Part shown: positions 33,291-41,555 of the stretch, piece after piece
How the letters are laid out: every line of letters starts with the position of its first letter
Position numbering within the stretch: position 1 is the stretch's first letter
NCBI GenBank assembly: GCA_964427535.1
Contig: CAYRVF010000004.1
Location: 1 to 64,000, forward strand
Reading direction: 5' to 3'
DNA: 64,000 nt
From: CAYRVF01 sp964427535
GTDB taxonomy: Bacteria; Chloroflexota; Ktedonobacteria; Ktedonobacterales; JADMIN01
Notes under the pieces: generated by a model
Seen by the model: only the letters and a program-made list of their open reading frames with translations
Told to the model about the DNA's origin: nothing
Databases searched by the model: none
Program-made: the position numbers and the translations under genes

Positions 33291-34622
33291 ATGAGCATTT
33301 CAACCGAGCGGCTGCGACTCGCCACGCGGCGTATGCCAGGGGCCGCCGCGCTCTCCTGGCTGCGCGCGCATCGCTTTGTGCTGGCGCGGACGCTCTGGGT
33401 GGCGCTGGTGGCACTCGCCTGGTTCGTCTATGCCACTAGCCTGCCCGCGTATCACGCCTCGCTGGAGGCCGTGTGCATCGGCGAGGGATGCGTGCCGGGT
33501 CAGCTCGTGGCGGCCGACGCGCGGCGCCTGTCCGGCCTCGGCATCTCACTCCAGGCATATTCCACGGGTGTGCTCGTCTGCAACGTCGCCGGAGCGCTGG
33601 TCTGGTTCGCGGTCGGCATCATCATCTTCTTGCGCAAGCCGCGCGACTGGATGGCGCTGCTGGTAGCGCTCTCGCTGATGCTCGTCGGCGCGAGCGTACC
33701 GACGAGCCAGAACGCGCTGGCATGGCGGTGGCCGACGCTGGTCGAGAATTACGCCAGCTTCGTCACGCTGTTTCTCGTGTTTTGCCTGTTCCCCAGCGGA
33801 AAGTTCGTGCCCGCGTCGCTGCGCTGGCTGCCCCCCGTCTTCCTGGTGTTGAGCGTGGCCGACTTCTTTCCGGCGCTCTCGCTGCTGATTCCCGACTGGC
33901 TGGAGCCGGTGCATGTGCTGTTGCTGTTCGCCTGCCTGGGGATTCTGGGGGCCGCGCAGGTGTACCGCTATCGCGCTGTCTCCACACCCGCCGAGCGCCA
34001 GCAGACGAAGTGGGTGCTGGTCGGCTCGATGGCGGCCATCGCTGGTGAATTCATCTACTGGGCGGTAAGTGGGCCGATCACCGGGATGGGCCGGCCCGGC
34101 TCGCTCTATGAGCTGCTCTTCAGCCCGATCTCGATCGTCTTGATTCTGTTCATTCCCCTCTCGATTGGGATGGCGATTCTGCGCTACCGCCTGTACGACA
34201 TCCACATGCTGGTGAATCGGGCGCTGGTCTATGGCACGCTGACGGTCTCGCTGATCGTGGTGTACGCGTCGAGCGTGCTGGTGCTGCAGAGCGTCTTCCG
34301 GGCGGTTACGCAGCAGACGTCGAATCTGGCGATCGTGGTGTCCACCCTCTTCATCGCGGCGTTGTTCCAGCCGCTGCGGAAGCGCGTGCAGAGGACGATC
34401 GACCAGCACTTCTACCGCCGCCGCTACAACGCCGCGCGCACGCTCGAACAGTTCAACGCTACGCTGCGCACTGAGGTCGACCTGCCCCAGCTCGCCGAGC
34501 AGTTGGTGGACGTCGTCCAGAAGACAATGGCGCCCGAGCGCGTCTCGCTCTGGCTGATCCACACTCACCCGAATGACACGCCAGAGGCATCGGGCTCGCA
34601 CTTCCAGTCGCCCGAGGTGTAA
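33291..34622 (+). CDS. Multi-pass sensor-like membrane protein lacking a kinase domain
   Basis: 443 residues. One helix (ARTLWVALVALAWFVYAT), a periplasmic loop (LEAVCIGEGCVPGQL), then about seven to eight helices including VALSLMLVGASVPTSQNAL and the segment AAQVYRYRAVSTPAERQQTK followed by WVLVGSMAAIAGE, which is characteristic of large sensor-kinase N-termini in Chloroflexota and Actinobacteriota. The C-terminal soluble ~100 residues (RVQRTIDQHFYRRRYNAART, LAEQLVDVVQKTMAPERVSL) look like the start of a linker/GAF region, but the protein stops there with no HisKA, HATPase or GGDEF. ATG 33291 follows GGTGAGG. It may be a truncated kinase or a stand-alone sensor. Confidence 0.82.
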   Translation: MSISTERLRLATRRMPGAAALSWLRAHRFVLARTLWVALVALAWFVYATSLPAYHASLEAVCIGEGCVPGQLVAADARRLSGLGISLQAYSTGVLVCNVAGALVWFAVGIIIFLRKPRDWMALLVALSLMLVGASVPTSQNALAWRWPTLVENYASFVTLFLVFCLFPSGKFVPASLRWLPPVFLVLSVADFFPALSLLIPDWLEPVHVLLLFACLGILGAAQVYRYRAVSTPAERQQTKWVLVGSMAAIAGEFIYWAVSGPITGMGRPGSLYELLFSPISIVLILFIPLSIGMAILRYRLYDIHMLVNRALVYGTLTVSLIVVYASSVLVLQSVFRAVTQQTSNLAIVVSTLFIAALFQPLRKRVQRTIDQHFYRRRYNAARTLEQFNATLRTEVDLPQLAEQLVDVVQKTMAPERVSLWLIHTHPNDTPEASGSHFQSPEV

Positions 34623-34633
34623 GCGGTGGGAGT

Positions 34634-34777
34634 GACCCCGTCTCCCAGCCTCTCCCCCGCCTGACGGCGAGAGAGAGGAGCCAGACGCAGGCCCGTTTAC
34701 GCGGCGCGCGTAGTGCAACGCGTCCGCGTTCCCCCTCTCGCGGCGTCAGCTGGGGGAGGGGGTCAGGGGGTGGGGGC
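34634..34777. repeat. Intergenic repeat, family A (copy 1)
   Basis: A C-rich left end (TCTCCCAGCCTCTCCCCC), a conserved core GAGAGAGGAGCCAGACGC, a GCGCGC-rich centre and a G-rich right end (GGGGGAGGGGGTCAGGGGG) complementary to the left. Closely related blocks are at 50622-50750 and 56104-56226. It sits between convergent genes; the right end overlaps the end of the SRPBCC gene. Confidence 0.75.
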
Positions 34778-35368
34778 CGCCAGCACACGCGCCGCCATAT
34801 ACGCCCGCAGGCCCGCCTCGCCCTCGCGCATCACGTGGTCGTGGCTGGCGCGGTAGACCGGCTCCAGGGCGTAGCCCAGCGCGTTGAGCAGCGGATTGGT
34901 GACGCGTACGTACCAGTGGAACACGATGCGCGTGCCGCCATCGGGCCGGTCGTAGAGCAGGATGTCGAGCACACCCGCCAGATCGCCAGTGACGACCGAG
35001 CGGATGCGCCAGTCGCCCTCCACATGTGACCAGATCGCGTGCAGGATGAAGGGCGGCGCGATACGCCGCACACTCGGCGCCTGGATCACCCGATACGTGA
35101 TGGCCTCCATCTCCGGTCGCTCTGGCGGGCCGGGCAGCTTCTCGACGTGCTCCACCACCATCGACGGCCACCAGCGATACTGCTCATCCGGAGCGTTCAA
35201 GACCGCGAAGACGTCGGCACGTGGTGCGTCGATGTTCCACTTAGTCTCCCAGTCGAACGTCTTAACGAGCCCGCCGCCGCCATAGATCGCTCCGGCGACG
35301 ACGCCCGCAGCCGCACATGCCAGCGGCACAAGCACGTTCCGCCGGTCCGCATTCGCTCGATTCGCCAT
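34763..35368 (-). CDS. Membrane-anchored SRPBCC (START/polyketide-cyclase-like) protein
   Basis: 201 residues: an N-terminal hydrophobic helix (NVLVPLACAAAGVVAGAIYG) that is a signal anchor, then the SRPBCC fold (TKWNIDAPRADVFAVLNAPD, WPSMVVEHVEKLPG, DWRIRSVVTGDLAGVLDILL, GTRIVFHWYVRVTNPLLNAL and the long C-terminal helix). These domains bind hydrophobic ligands; many are polyketide-cyclase-like with unknown substrates. Start ATG 35368; a GTG three codons upstream (35377) is closer to GAAGGGA and also possible. Single gene. Confidence 0.87.
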   Translation of the reverse strand: MANRANADRRNVLVPLACAAAGVVAGAIYGGGGLVKTFDWETKWNIDAPRADVFAVLNAPDEQYRWWPSMVVEHVEKLPGPPERPEMEAITYRVIQAPSVRRIAPPFILHAIWSHVEGDWRIRSVVTGDLAGVLDILLYDRPDGGTRIVFHWYVRVTNPLLNALGYALEPVYRASHDHVMREGEAGLRAYMAARVLAAPTP

Positions 35369-35804
35369 CGCGCCCACCGTCCCTTCTCCGCTCGTTATGG
35401 CTAGCTGCCCAGCCCGGGAAGACGCTCCATGTGCGCCGACGGCGATTCCTCGCCGGCAGTACTCGCTCGAATACAAGCGAGAGGCATGGAAAGCGTAATC
35501 AGAACGATTCGCGTTGTCAACGAACGAGCGGTAGCGCCCTTGGCCACCAACGCCCGCCTCACTGCCCCTTCCCTCCAAGGGAAGGGGGTAGGGGGTTAGG
35601 TTCCGCCCCACTATGCGGGAAGCGTGCGCCTCTGCTATACTCAGCGCCACGTGCCCCCGTCGACGGACACCGGATGACACGAACAGCCTACTAAGGGTGT
35701 TCGCGCCCTCCGTGAGCACGAGGAGACACACAGCAGAGCCGCGCACTCCTTCCCGGAGCACCCACACAGCGCGACCACGGACCAACCCACAGAAGGAGCG
35801 CGGG
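35369..35804. repeat. Divergent intergenic region with family B repeat
   Basis: 436 bp. A hairpin CCCCTTCCCT-CCAA-GGGAAGGGG at 35565-35588, followed by GGGGTAGGGGGTTAGGTTCC to 35612, is the inverted copy of the 4825-4875 block. A TATACT near 35635 could serve the downstream gene. No small gene is supported. Confidence 0.65.
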
Positions 35805-37499
35805 GTGGCAGGGGTAGAGATCAAAGGCGAGCAGCACACCATTAGCGAAATCTTTAGCGAACGCTATGCCTTCGTCGTTCCACCGTATCAGCGGCCCTAC
35901 GCCTGGCAGACCGAGCACGCGGGGCAGTTGCTCGCCGATCTGCTCGACTACCTCGGCCAGGATGAGCCGCTCGACGAGCTGAATCCGTACTTTCTCGGCA
36001 GCGTCGTGCTCATCAAGGGCGAGCGGCCCGAGGCGCAGATCGTGGACGGCCAGCAGCGACTGCTCACCCTCACCATCCTGCTCGCCGTGCTGCGGTCGAT
36101 GGTGCCCGCGCAGTTCGCCGAGAGCATCACTCGGCGCCTCTACGAGCCAGCCGACCCGCTCAACAACATTCCCGCGCGCTACCGGGTGTGCCCGAAAGAA
36201 CGCGACAAGCCGTTCTTCCAGCAGTACATCCAGAGCGAGGGCGGCATCGAGCGCCTGCGCGGACAGGTGTCGCTCGACCTGACCGAGAGCCAGCGCAACA
36301 TGCGCCAGAACGCGCTGCTGTATGTAAGCGAGCTGGGGCAGATGCCGGAGGAGCGGCGTGTGCGGCTGGCGCAGTTCATCGTGCAGCGCTGCCTGCTCAT
36401 CGCCATCACCACGCCCGACCTCGACTCGGCGTATCGCATCTTCTCCGTGCTCAACGACCGCGGCCTCGACCTGACCACGGCCGACCTGCTGAAAGCGGAG
36501 GTCATCGGGCCGATTCCGCTCGCGCTCCAGCAGGAGTACAACGAGCGCTGGGAGCTGCTGGAGGAGCAGCTTGGCAGCCAGGAGTTCAGCGACTTCTTCA
36601 GCCACCTGCGCACGCTCTACCGCAAGACACAGCAGGAAGGGTCGATTATTGACGAATTTCGCATGTATGTGCTGCCTGCTGTGCCCGACACCCAGCATCT
36701 CATCGACGACGTGATCGTGCCGCTCGGCTCGGCCTACCGCACCATTCGCGCGGCGAGCTACGCCAACGACGACGAGCAGTCCGCCAGACAGGTGAACACG
36801 CTGCTGCGCTGGCTCGGCGAGATCGACAACACCGATTGGGTGCCGCCCGCGATCCGCTATCTCGCGCTGTATCACGACCAGCCTCAGCGACTCGTACGGT
36901 TCTTCACCATGTTGGAGCGTCTGGCCGTCTCACTGATGCTGCGCCGCCAGTACGCCCACCGCCGCCAGCCGCGCTACCGCAGCGTGCTGGCCGCCATCGA
37001 GCGGGGCGACAATCTCTCGCCGGAGGACTCGCCCATCCAGCTCACCCGGCAGGAGATCGACGAGACCATCAACGCGCTCAGCGGCGACTTCTATCTGATG
37101 GCCGCGACGCCGCGCAACTACGTGCTGCGCCGCCTCGACGCGAGCCTCGCCGGGACGGAAGCCACCTACGACCGCAAGGTCATGACCGTCGAGCACGTGC
37201 TGCCGCGCAATCCACCCAAAGACAGCGAATGGACGCGCTGGTTCAAGTCCGACGCCGAGCGCGCCCGATACGTCCACCGGCTGGGCAATCTGGCACTGCT
37301 CGCCCGCGACAAGAATCTAAACGCGTACAACTACGATTTCGCCAAGAAGAAGAACGTCTACTTCGCCAGCAAAGACGGCATCTCGCCCTACGCGCTCACC
37401 ACCCAAGTGCTGCGCGAGCAGGAGTGGACGCCCGAGGTGGTGGACCGGCGACAGGCCGAGCTGATCGGGCATCTGCGCCAAGTGTGGCGGCTGCGCTAG
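35805..37499 (+). CDS. GmrSD-like restriction protein (DUF262 + DUF1524)
   Basis: 564 residues. The N-terminal half is DUF262/GmrS-like: QHTISEIFSERYAFVVPPYQ, RPYAWQTEHAGQLLADLLDY, then the nucleotide motif QIVDGQQRLLTLTIL and RIFSVLNDRGLDLTTADLLK. The C-terminal half ends in a DUF1524/GmrD HNH domain: KVMTVEHVLPRNP, RYVHRLGNLALLARDKN, LNAYNYDFAKKKN, giving the His-Asn pattern of the nuclease. GmrSD enzymes are NTP-dependent type IV restriction systems cutting modified (e.g. glucosylated hydroxymethylcytosine) phage DNA. Start GTG 35805 after AAGGAG; the frame is open upstream without support. Single gene, GC-rich like its neighbours, so not a recent import by eye. No other defence gene is adjacent. 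Confidence 0.93.
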   Translation: MAGVEIKGEQHTISEIFSERYAFVVPPYQRPYAWQTEHAGQLLADLLDYLGQDEPLDELNPYFLGSVVLIKGERPEAQIVDGQQRLLTLTILLAVLRSMVPAQFAESITRRLYEPADPLNNIPARYRVCPKERDKPFFQQYIQSEGGIERLRGQVSLDLTESQRNMRQNALLYVSELGQMPEERRVRLAQFIVQRCLLIAITTPDLDSAYRIFSVLNDRGLDLTTADLLKAEVIGPIPLALQQEYNERWELLEEQLGSQEFSDFFSHLRTLYRKTQQEGSIIDEFRMYVLPAVPDTQHLIDDVIVPLGSAYRTIRAASYANDDEQSARQVNTLLRWLGEIDNTDWVPPAIRYLALYHDQPQRLVRFFTMLERLAVSLMLRRQYAHRRQPRYRSVLAAIERGDNLSPEDSPIQLTRQEIDETINALSGDFYLMAATPRNYVLRRLDASLAGTEATYDRKVMTVEHVLPRNPPKDSEWTRWFKSDAERARYVHRLGNLALLARDKNLNAYNYDFAKKKNVYFASKDGISPYALTTQVLREQEWTPEVVDRRQAELIGHLRQVWRLR

Positions 37500-37514
37500 G
37501 GCACACTTCCGCGG

Positions 37515-38078
37515 CTATTCCAGCGAGCGGATCACGCGGCACGGATTCCCGGCGGCGAAGACGTTGGCAGGGATGTCGCGTGTCACGACGGCGCCCGCGC
37601 CGATAGTGGTGTTCGCGCCGATGGTCACGCCGGGGCAGATGATCGCGCCGCCGCCGAGCCAGACGTTCTCGCCAATCGTGATCGGCGCGGCCAGCTCGGG
37701 TCCCTCGACGCGCCGGTCCGCCTCGATCGGGTGATACGCCGTGAGAATCTGCACGTACGGCCCGCACTGCGCGTTCGCGCCGATGTGCACCTCCGCGCAA
37801 TCGAGGATGACGCCGCCGAAGTTCATGTAGAAGCCCGCGCCCATGTAGATGTTGCTGCCGTAATCGCAGTAGAACGGCGGCTCGATGGTGATGCTGCCTC
37901 CAACCTCGCCGAAGAGTTCGCGCAGGAGCTCCGTGCGCCGCTCGCCCTCATCCTCACGCGACTGGTTGTAGCGCCGTGTCAGCGCCCGCGCCCGCAGCCG
38001 AGCCTCCTCTAGCTCGGGGTCCCACGCCTTGTAGAGTTCGCCCGCCAGCATCTTCTCACGCTCGGTCCGTTCGGCCAT
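37515..38078 (-). CDS. Maltose/galactoside O-acetyltransferase-like enzyme
   Basis: 187-residue left-handed beta-helix acetyltransferase using acetyl-CoA on sugars. Seen: N-terminal Maa domain (EREKMLAGELYKAWDPELEE), then hexapeptide repeats (GGSITIEPPFYCDYGSNIYM, GANAQCGPYVQILTAYHP with the catalytic His, IGENVWLGGGAIICPGVTIG, GAGAVVTRDIPANVFAAG, NPCRVIR). Full length. ATG 38078 follows GGAGGAG. Convergent with the GmrSD-like gene with only 15 bp between; substrate unproven. Confidence 0.93.
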   Translation of the reverse strand: MAERTEREKMLAGELYKAWDPELEEARLRARALTRRYNQSREDEGERRTELLRELFGEVGGSITIEPPFYCDYGSNIYMGAGFYMNFGGVILDCAEVHIGANAQCGPYVQILTAYHPIEADRRVEGPELAAPITIGENVWLGGGAIICPGVTIGANTTIGAGAVVTRDIPANVFAAGNPCRVIRSLE

Positions 38079-38158
38079 CGTCTGTCGCTCCTCCTACTCA
38101 CATATTCCCACGACATGCTACCCGATGCGTGAGTATTGCGCGAGCACGTAAAACATGC

Positions 38159-38187
38159 TTGACACAGTGACAAAGAAACTTTACACT
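38159..38187 (+). promoter_or_regulatory. Strong sigma70-type promoter for the membrane protein/HTH pair
   Basis: TTGACA (38159-38164), a 17-bp spacer, TACACT (38182-38187). It is the best promoter in the window. The -35 box lies inside an imperfect operator half (CTTGACA then TGACAAAG, 38158-38175). Confidence 0.8.
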
Positions 38188-38192
38188 GCAAA

Positions 38193-38210
38193 TGTCAAGG
38201 GTGCTTGACA
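38193..38210. promoter_or_regulatory. Palindromic operator downstream of the promoter
   Basis: A perfect 7-bp inverted repeat TGTCAAG-GGTG-CTTGACA just after the predicted transcription start. The same TGCTTGACAC occurs at the -35 (38156-38165 and 38202-38211), so two related sites bracket the -10 box, as expected for repression by the XRE-type regulator encoded in the operon. Confidence 0.7.
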
Positions 38211-38233
38211 CGAGAGAGAGAAGGGGGAACGCG

Positions 38234-38614
38234 ATGACGACCGCGGCGAAAACATATGTGGTGCAGTTCGGCTCGGCGATGGCGGCGTATGTGGTTCTGC
38301 TGATCGTGTCGATTGTGGTAATTCAGGCGAATCCGGCAGCGCCATGGCGGTTCGCGGTCGCGCTACTGCCAGTGATTCCGGCGATCTTCGGCGTGCTCGC
38401 GTTCGTGCGCTTCCTCGGGCGGATGGACGAGCTACAGCAGAAGATTCAGCTTGAGGGGCTAGGCTTCGGCTTCGGTATCACGGCCATCGTCACCTTCGCC
38501 TACGGCTTTCTGGAGAACGCCGGCCTGCCACATCTCAGCTACATCTGGGTGCTGCCGCTGATGGTGGCGCTGTGGGGCATCGGCACGGCGCTTGCCGCCG
38601 CCCGCTACCGGTAA
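38234..38614 (+). CDS. Small four-helix membrane protein co-transcribed with an HTH regulator
   Basis: 126 residues with about four hydrophobic helices (FGSAMAAYVVLLIVSIVVIQ, FAVALLPVIPAIFGVLAFVR, FGFGITAIVTFAYGFLENA, VLPLMVALWGIGTALAAARY) and a short charged loop (RFLGRMDELQQKIQLEG). This 'small membrane protein followed by a 65-residue HTH' pair is common in bacteria; the role is unknown. ATG 38234 follows AAGGGGG. Ends 5 bp before the HTH gene. Confidence 0.87.
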   Translation: MTTAAKTYVVQFGSAMAAYVVLLIVSIVVIQANPAAPWRFAVALLPVIPAIFGVLAFVRFLGRMDELQQKIQLEGLGFGFGITAIVTFAYGFLENAGLPHLSYIWVLPLMVALWGIGTALAAARYR

Positions 38615-38619
38615 CGGCC

Positions 38620-38820
38620 ATGAAGAACAGGTTGCGCGTCTTGCGAGCCGAGCGCGGCTGGTCGCAGGCTGACCTGGCGGAGAAGCTCGGCGTCTCGCGC
38701 CAGACGGTGAACGCGCTGGAGACGGGCAAATACGATCCCAGCCTCTCGCTCGCCTTCAAGCTGGCGCGTGTCTTCGCCCGCCCCATCGAGTCCATCTTCG
38801 ATCCGGAGAAGGATGCGTGA
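38620..38820 (+). CDS. XRE-family HTH regulator (Cro/CI-like)
   Basis: 66 residues, a single helix-turn-helix domain: MKNRLRVLRAERGWSQADLA, EKLGVSRQTVNALETGKYDP, SLSLAFKLARVFARPIESIF. This is the YozG-like class of small DNA-binding proteins. ATG 38620 starts 5 bp after the membrane protein stop. Probably represses its own operon through the palindromes at 38158-38211 (inference). Confidence 0.93.
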   Translation: MKNRLRVLRAERGWSQADLAEKLGVSRQTVNALETGKYDPSLSLAFKLARVFARPIESIFDPEKDA

Positions 38821-38869
38821 TACGCTAGGAACAGCGATACAGAGTTGTTGCCGTCCGACAAGGTAGAGT

Positions 38870-39262
38870 GTGATACCGATGCGAATTGCACAACTTGAGG
38901 CATGGCCCCTCTACGCACAGGTATGCATCGAAGATCCAGGTACGGTTGACGTTCAACTGTGGGAAACAGGAGAGGAACGCGTTGTAGCGACTTTGCACTC
39001 CCTTGCTGTCTCCACACCCGACGACTGCAAGGAACCAATACCTATAGAAGTCTGGACCAACGAACTCGACGTGAAGGACATCGAGCTGAGTGATCCTGTC
39101 TTCGATGGGTTCCTGGAACTCTCAACTGCATGCGCGATGGTCGGCAACAGCATCGCACATGATCTCGAATCCGTCGAACTCAGTAGCGGCAGGCACCGTG
39201 TCAGGGTATATACAGTACCTCGCGACGACCGTGCCGAGCGTGTTTACTTCCTGGTTGACTAA
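38870..39262 (+). CDS. Hypothetical protein, about 130 residues
   Basis: Soluble, acidic protein with no recognised family: RIAQLEAWPLYAQVCIEDPG, VDVQLWETGEERVVATLHSL, IEVWTNELDVKDIELSDPVF and RHRVRVYTVPRDDRAERVYF give a beta-rich protein. The start is GTG 38870 after AAGGTAG or ATG 38879. Codon use is more A/T-rich than in surrounding genes. It begins 49 bp after the HTH gene and may belong to the same operon. Confidence 0.65.
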   Translation: MIPMRIAQLEAWPLYAQVCIEDPGTVDVQLWETGEERVVATLHSLAVSTPDDCKEPIPIEVWTNELDVKDIELSDPVFDGFLELSTACAMVGNSIAHDLESVELSSGRHRVRVYTVPRDDRAERVYFLVD

Positions 39263-39311
39263 AAGAGATCATCAGCATACGAAGTATGCGCAGAGCAATT
39301 GAGTTCCATTA

Positions 39312-39995
39312 TCAGTAGCGATTGTCGCTGGAAGGGTCTGCGGGCTCAGAGCGTGCTGCTGCACCTATCATGGTGACCTTGCCCACAGGTTCGTCCAGGC
39401 CGAGCATGGAACGGCGAGCGTCCTGGACGAGCGCGAGTGCGGCCGTCCTGTCGCCGAAAATCCACATGTGCCGCAGGGTGAAGAGACGGGCGTAGGTCAG
39501 GGTGATCACTGGCTGGAATCCAGCGGAGGCAAAGCCCCGGATGGATGTACGGTTCTGGAGCGAGGCGCCGATCCACAGACGGCGGAACTCCTCCTCGCGG
39601 AGCGTACTTGCTATGTAGCTCAACAGCGCGCTATAGAGGCCCTGGCGTTGGAATGGGGGGAGCGTCGCGCAATCCCAGATGTACGCCTCGCCCGAGCGCA
39701 TGCGGAATGTCCGTTCGAGCTCGCCGATGTGCTCCTCGCCCCGCGATACCCAGCCATAACAGGCGATGCTCTCGCCGACCCAGGCCGCGAAGCAGCGGCG
39801 CCCGCTCTCGAAGCGCCACAGCACCTCAGACGGATCGCCGTGCCCCATCGCCTGCGCAAGCGGCCCAGCGGCTTCCGGCGTCACCTCACCAAAGCTGGCG
39901 ATGGTCCGCGGCACCGCTTGGGCGGGAGCCTTCCCAGTCAACTCCATCGCCCAGAGGGTGCCGCGCTCGAAGGCCCACGGGTGCTCGAAACGCAT
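39312..39995 (-). CDS. GNAT family N-acetyltransferase
   Basis: 227 residues. Acetyl-CoA-binding core visible: CFAAWVGESIACYGWVSRG, AYIWDCATLPPFQRQGLYSA (motif A, Q-R-Q-G-L-Y), LLSYIASTLREEEFRRLWIG, NRTSIRGFASAGFQPVITLT. Substrate unknown. ATG 39995 follows AAGGAG. Same strand as the ring-cleavage-like genes, 99 bp downstream of the VOC gene. Confidence 0.88.
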   Translation of the reverse strand: MRFEHPWAFERGTLWAMELTGKAPAQAVPRTIASFGEVTPEAAGPLAQAMGHGDPSEVLWRFESGRRCFAAWVGESIACYGWVSRGEEHIGELERTFRMRSGEAYIWDCATLPPFQRQGLYSALLSYIASTLREEEFRRLWIGASLQNRTSIRGFASAGFQPVITLTYARLFTLRHMWIFGDRTAALALVQDARRSMLGLDEPVGKVTMIGAAARSEPADPSSDNRY

Positions 39996-40094
39996 ACGCT
40001 CGCTCCTTGGCGGCGGTCAGGGACGCGACCGCCGCCGCACGCTCACATCGTATCGAACAAGCGCACCGTATGCGTCGAGGTCCCTAGTCGTTCG

Positions 40095-40673
40095 TCATCC
40101 GGCGGTCGCACGCTCGCGGGCCGGTTCAATCGACACTTTCCGCTGGCTCAGCTCCTCGAGAGCGAGGGCGAGGTGGCGATCGTCAACATTGTAGTCACCT
40201 GCCGCGACACGGATGCGGTGTGCCGTCGCCAGCACATCCGCGACGCCGCAGCCATCGGGCGGCACGAACTTATAGCAGGCAAGCTCAAGGCGCTGCCCGT
40301 TCGGGTCGCGGAAGTAGATCGAGTCCATGAACCCCCGGTCGATGGGGCCGGTATTCTCGATTCCCCGCTCACCGAGGCGCGCGACGACCTGCGTGAACAC
40401 GGCGCGCGAGACCGTGAGCGCCATGTGATGAAGGTTGCCGATGCCTTCTGGATTGGGCGTGTTGTCGTTCACCCGTTCGGGGCGGACGAAGTAGGTCAGC
40501 AGGCGACCATCACCGGCATCGAAGTACAGGTGCTCCTCTCCCGGCACGTCGAGATTGGGCTGGTCAAGCACCAGCCGCATGCCGAGGAGGCCCGCATAAA
40601 AGTCGATGACGGCCGCGCGGTTCGAGCCGACGAACGTCAGATGATGGACGCCCTGAACCTGGAGTCTGACCAC
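40095..40673 (-). CDS. VOC superfamily (glyoxalase/extradiol dioxygenase-like) protein
   Basis: 192-residue metalloenzyme of the vicinal oxygen chelate fold: two paired motifs, VQGVHHLTFVGSNRAAVIDF (His) with YFDAGDGRLLTYFV, and IGNLHHMALTVSRAVFTQVV (His) with SIYFRDPNGQRLELACYKF (Glu). The C-terminal ~45 residues are polar. The GTG at 40673 has GGGAGG at ideal spacing, better than the ATG at 40691. Next to maleylpyruvate isomerase-like and maleylacetate reductase genes, so a ring-cleaving dioxygenase is plausible; a glyoxalase is the alternative. Confidence 0.85.
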   Translation of the reverse strand: MVRLQVQGVHHLTFVGSNRAAVIDFYAGLLGMRLVLDQPNLDVPGEEHLYFDAGDGRLLTYFVRPERVNDNTPNPEGIGNLHHMALTVSRAVFTQVVARLGERGIENTGPIDRGFMDSIYFRDPNGQRLELACYKFVPPDGCGVADVLATAHRIRVAAGDYNVDDRHLALALEELSQRKVSIEPARERATAG

Positions 40674-40733
40674 GAGACTGCCTCCCGGCATCTGTGTCTA
40701 ATCAGATGCCCAATTCCGATGCACTGCGAGACA

Positions 40734-41555
40734 TCAGATGCGGAAGAAGAGGTGCCGCGCTTTGTCGATCACCTGTGGGTCGCCGGTGGCCTCGCCGCCC
40801 TCGATGCGCCCGAAGATCGTGAGCACGAATTCGGAGGGGTCGCGGTAATGGAAGATGGTGGACATCCCTGAGAGGTCCGTGGCCGGCTCATAGGTAAGCT
40901 GACCGTCTTTGACACGCACGCGCCACTGGCCGCCCCAGTCCCCATCGACGACGATGCCGTACTCGATATCCACCCCTTCGGCGGACGGCTGATCGACCGT
41001 GGACTGCATCAGGATAAACATGTACGGGACGAGCACGCCAGCGGTCCGCTCGTCGAGTGTCGCGTCCTTCTCGCCCAGCCCCCAGCGCATATCCCAGCCA
41101 TGGATGCCGTAGTCCATGATCTGGAAGGCGGGATAGAAGAAGGCTGGAAGCGGTCCCATGAACACGTGAGTGACGTTGTACCCGCTCCACTGGTCAGGCG
41201 TCAGCCCGTCGAAGATCGTCATCAGCCGGTCGGAGGACGCCTTGAGGCGGCTGATGGCCTCGTCGCGAGGCAGTGTGCGGTATGTCAGCGCGACACGATC
41301 AAGCTCCTGCGCCATGATGAGCAGTCCCAGGGAGGCAGCCGGGTCGCCGCGCCGCGCCATATCCCAGCGTGTCAGATAGCCCTCCGTCACGTCGATCATG
41401 TGGCCGACGAGATCGCGCACCAGCCAGTGGCCGCTGCGTGTCGGCGCCTCCCAGTTCTCAGGCACATCGATAATCGCGTAGAACTGCCCGCGATCGGTGC
41501 GCACCACGTCGAGCACGAGATCCTTCGCACTGTAGTCCATCGGATTGATCGCCAC
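40734..41555 (-). CDS. Maleylpyruvate isomerase N-terminal/DinB-like (MDMPI) protein
   Basis: 273 residues. The N-terminal four-helix domain has NWEAPTRSGHWLVRDLVGHM, VTEGYLTRWDMARRGDP and AFQIMDYGIHGWDMRWGLGE, with His residues at the positions where metal-binding MDMPI/DinB proteins have ligands. The C-terminal ~80 residues (GGQWRVRVKDGQLTYEPATD, FHYRDPSEFVLTIFGRIEGG) resemble the SCP2-like tail of this family. Mycothiol- or bacillithiol-dependent isomerases of gentisate degradation belong here, but many members are uncharacterised. GTG 41555 follows GGGAGG. Confidence 0.85.
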   Translation of the reverse strand: MAINPMDYSAKDLVLDVVRTDRGQFYAIIDVPENWEAPTRSGHWLVRDLVGHMIDVTEGYLTRWDMARRGDPAASLGLLIMAQELDRVALTYRTLPRDEAISRLKASSDRLMTIFDGLTPDQWSGYNVTHVFMGPLPAFFYPAFQIMDYGIHGWDMRWGLGEKDATLDERTAGVLVPYMFILMQSTVDQPSAEGVDIEYGIVVDGDWGGQWRVRVKDGQLTYEPATDLSGMSTIFHYRDPSEFVLTIFGRIEGGEATGDPQVIDKARHLFFRI

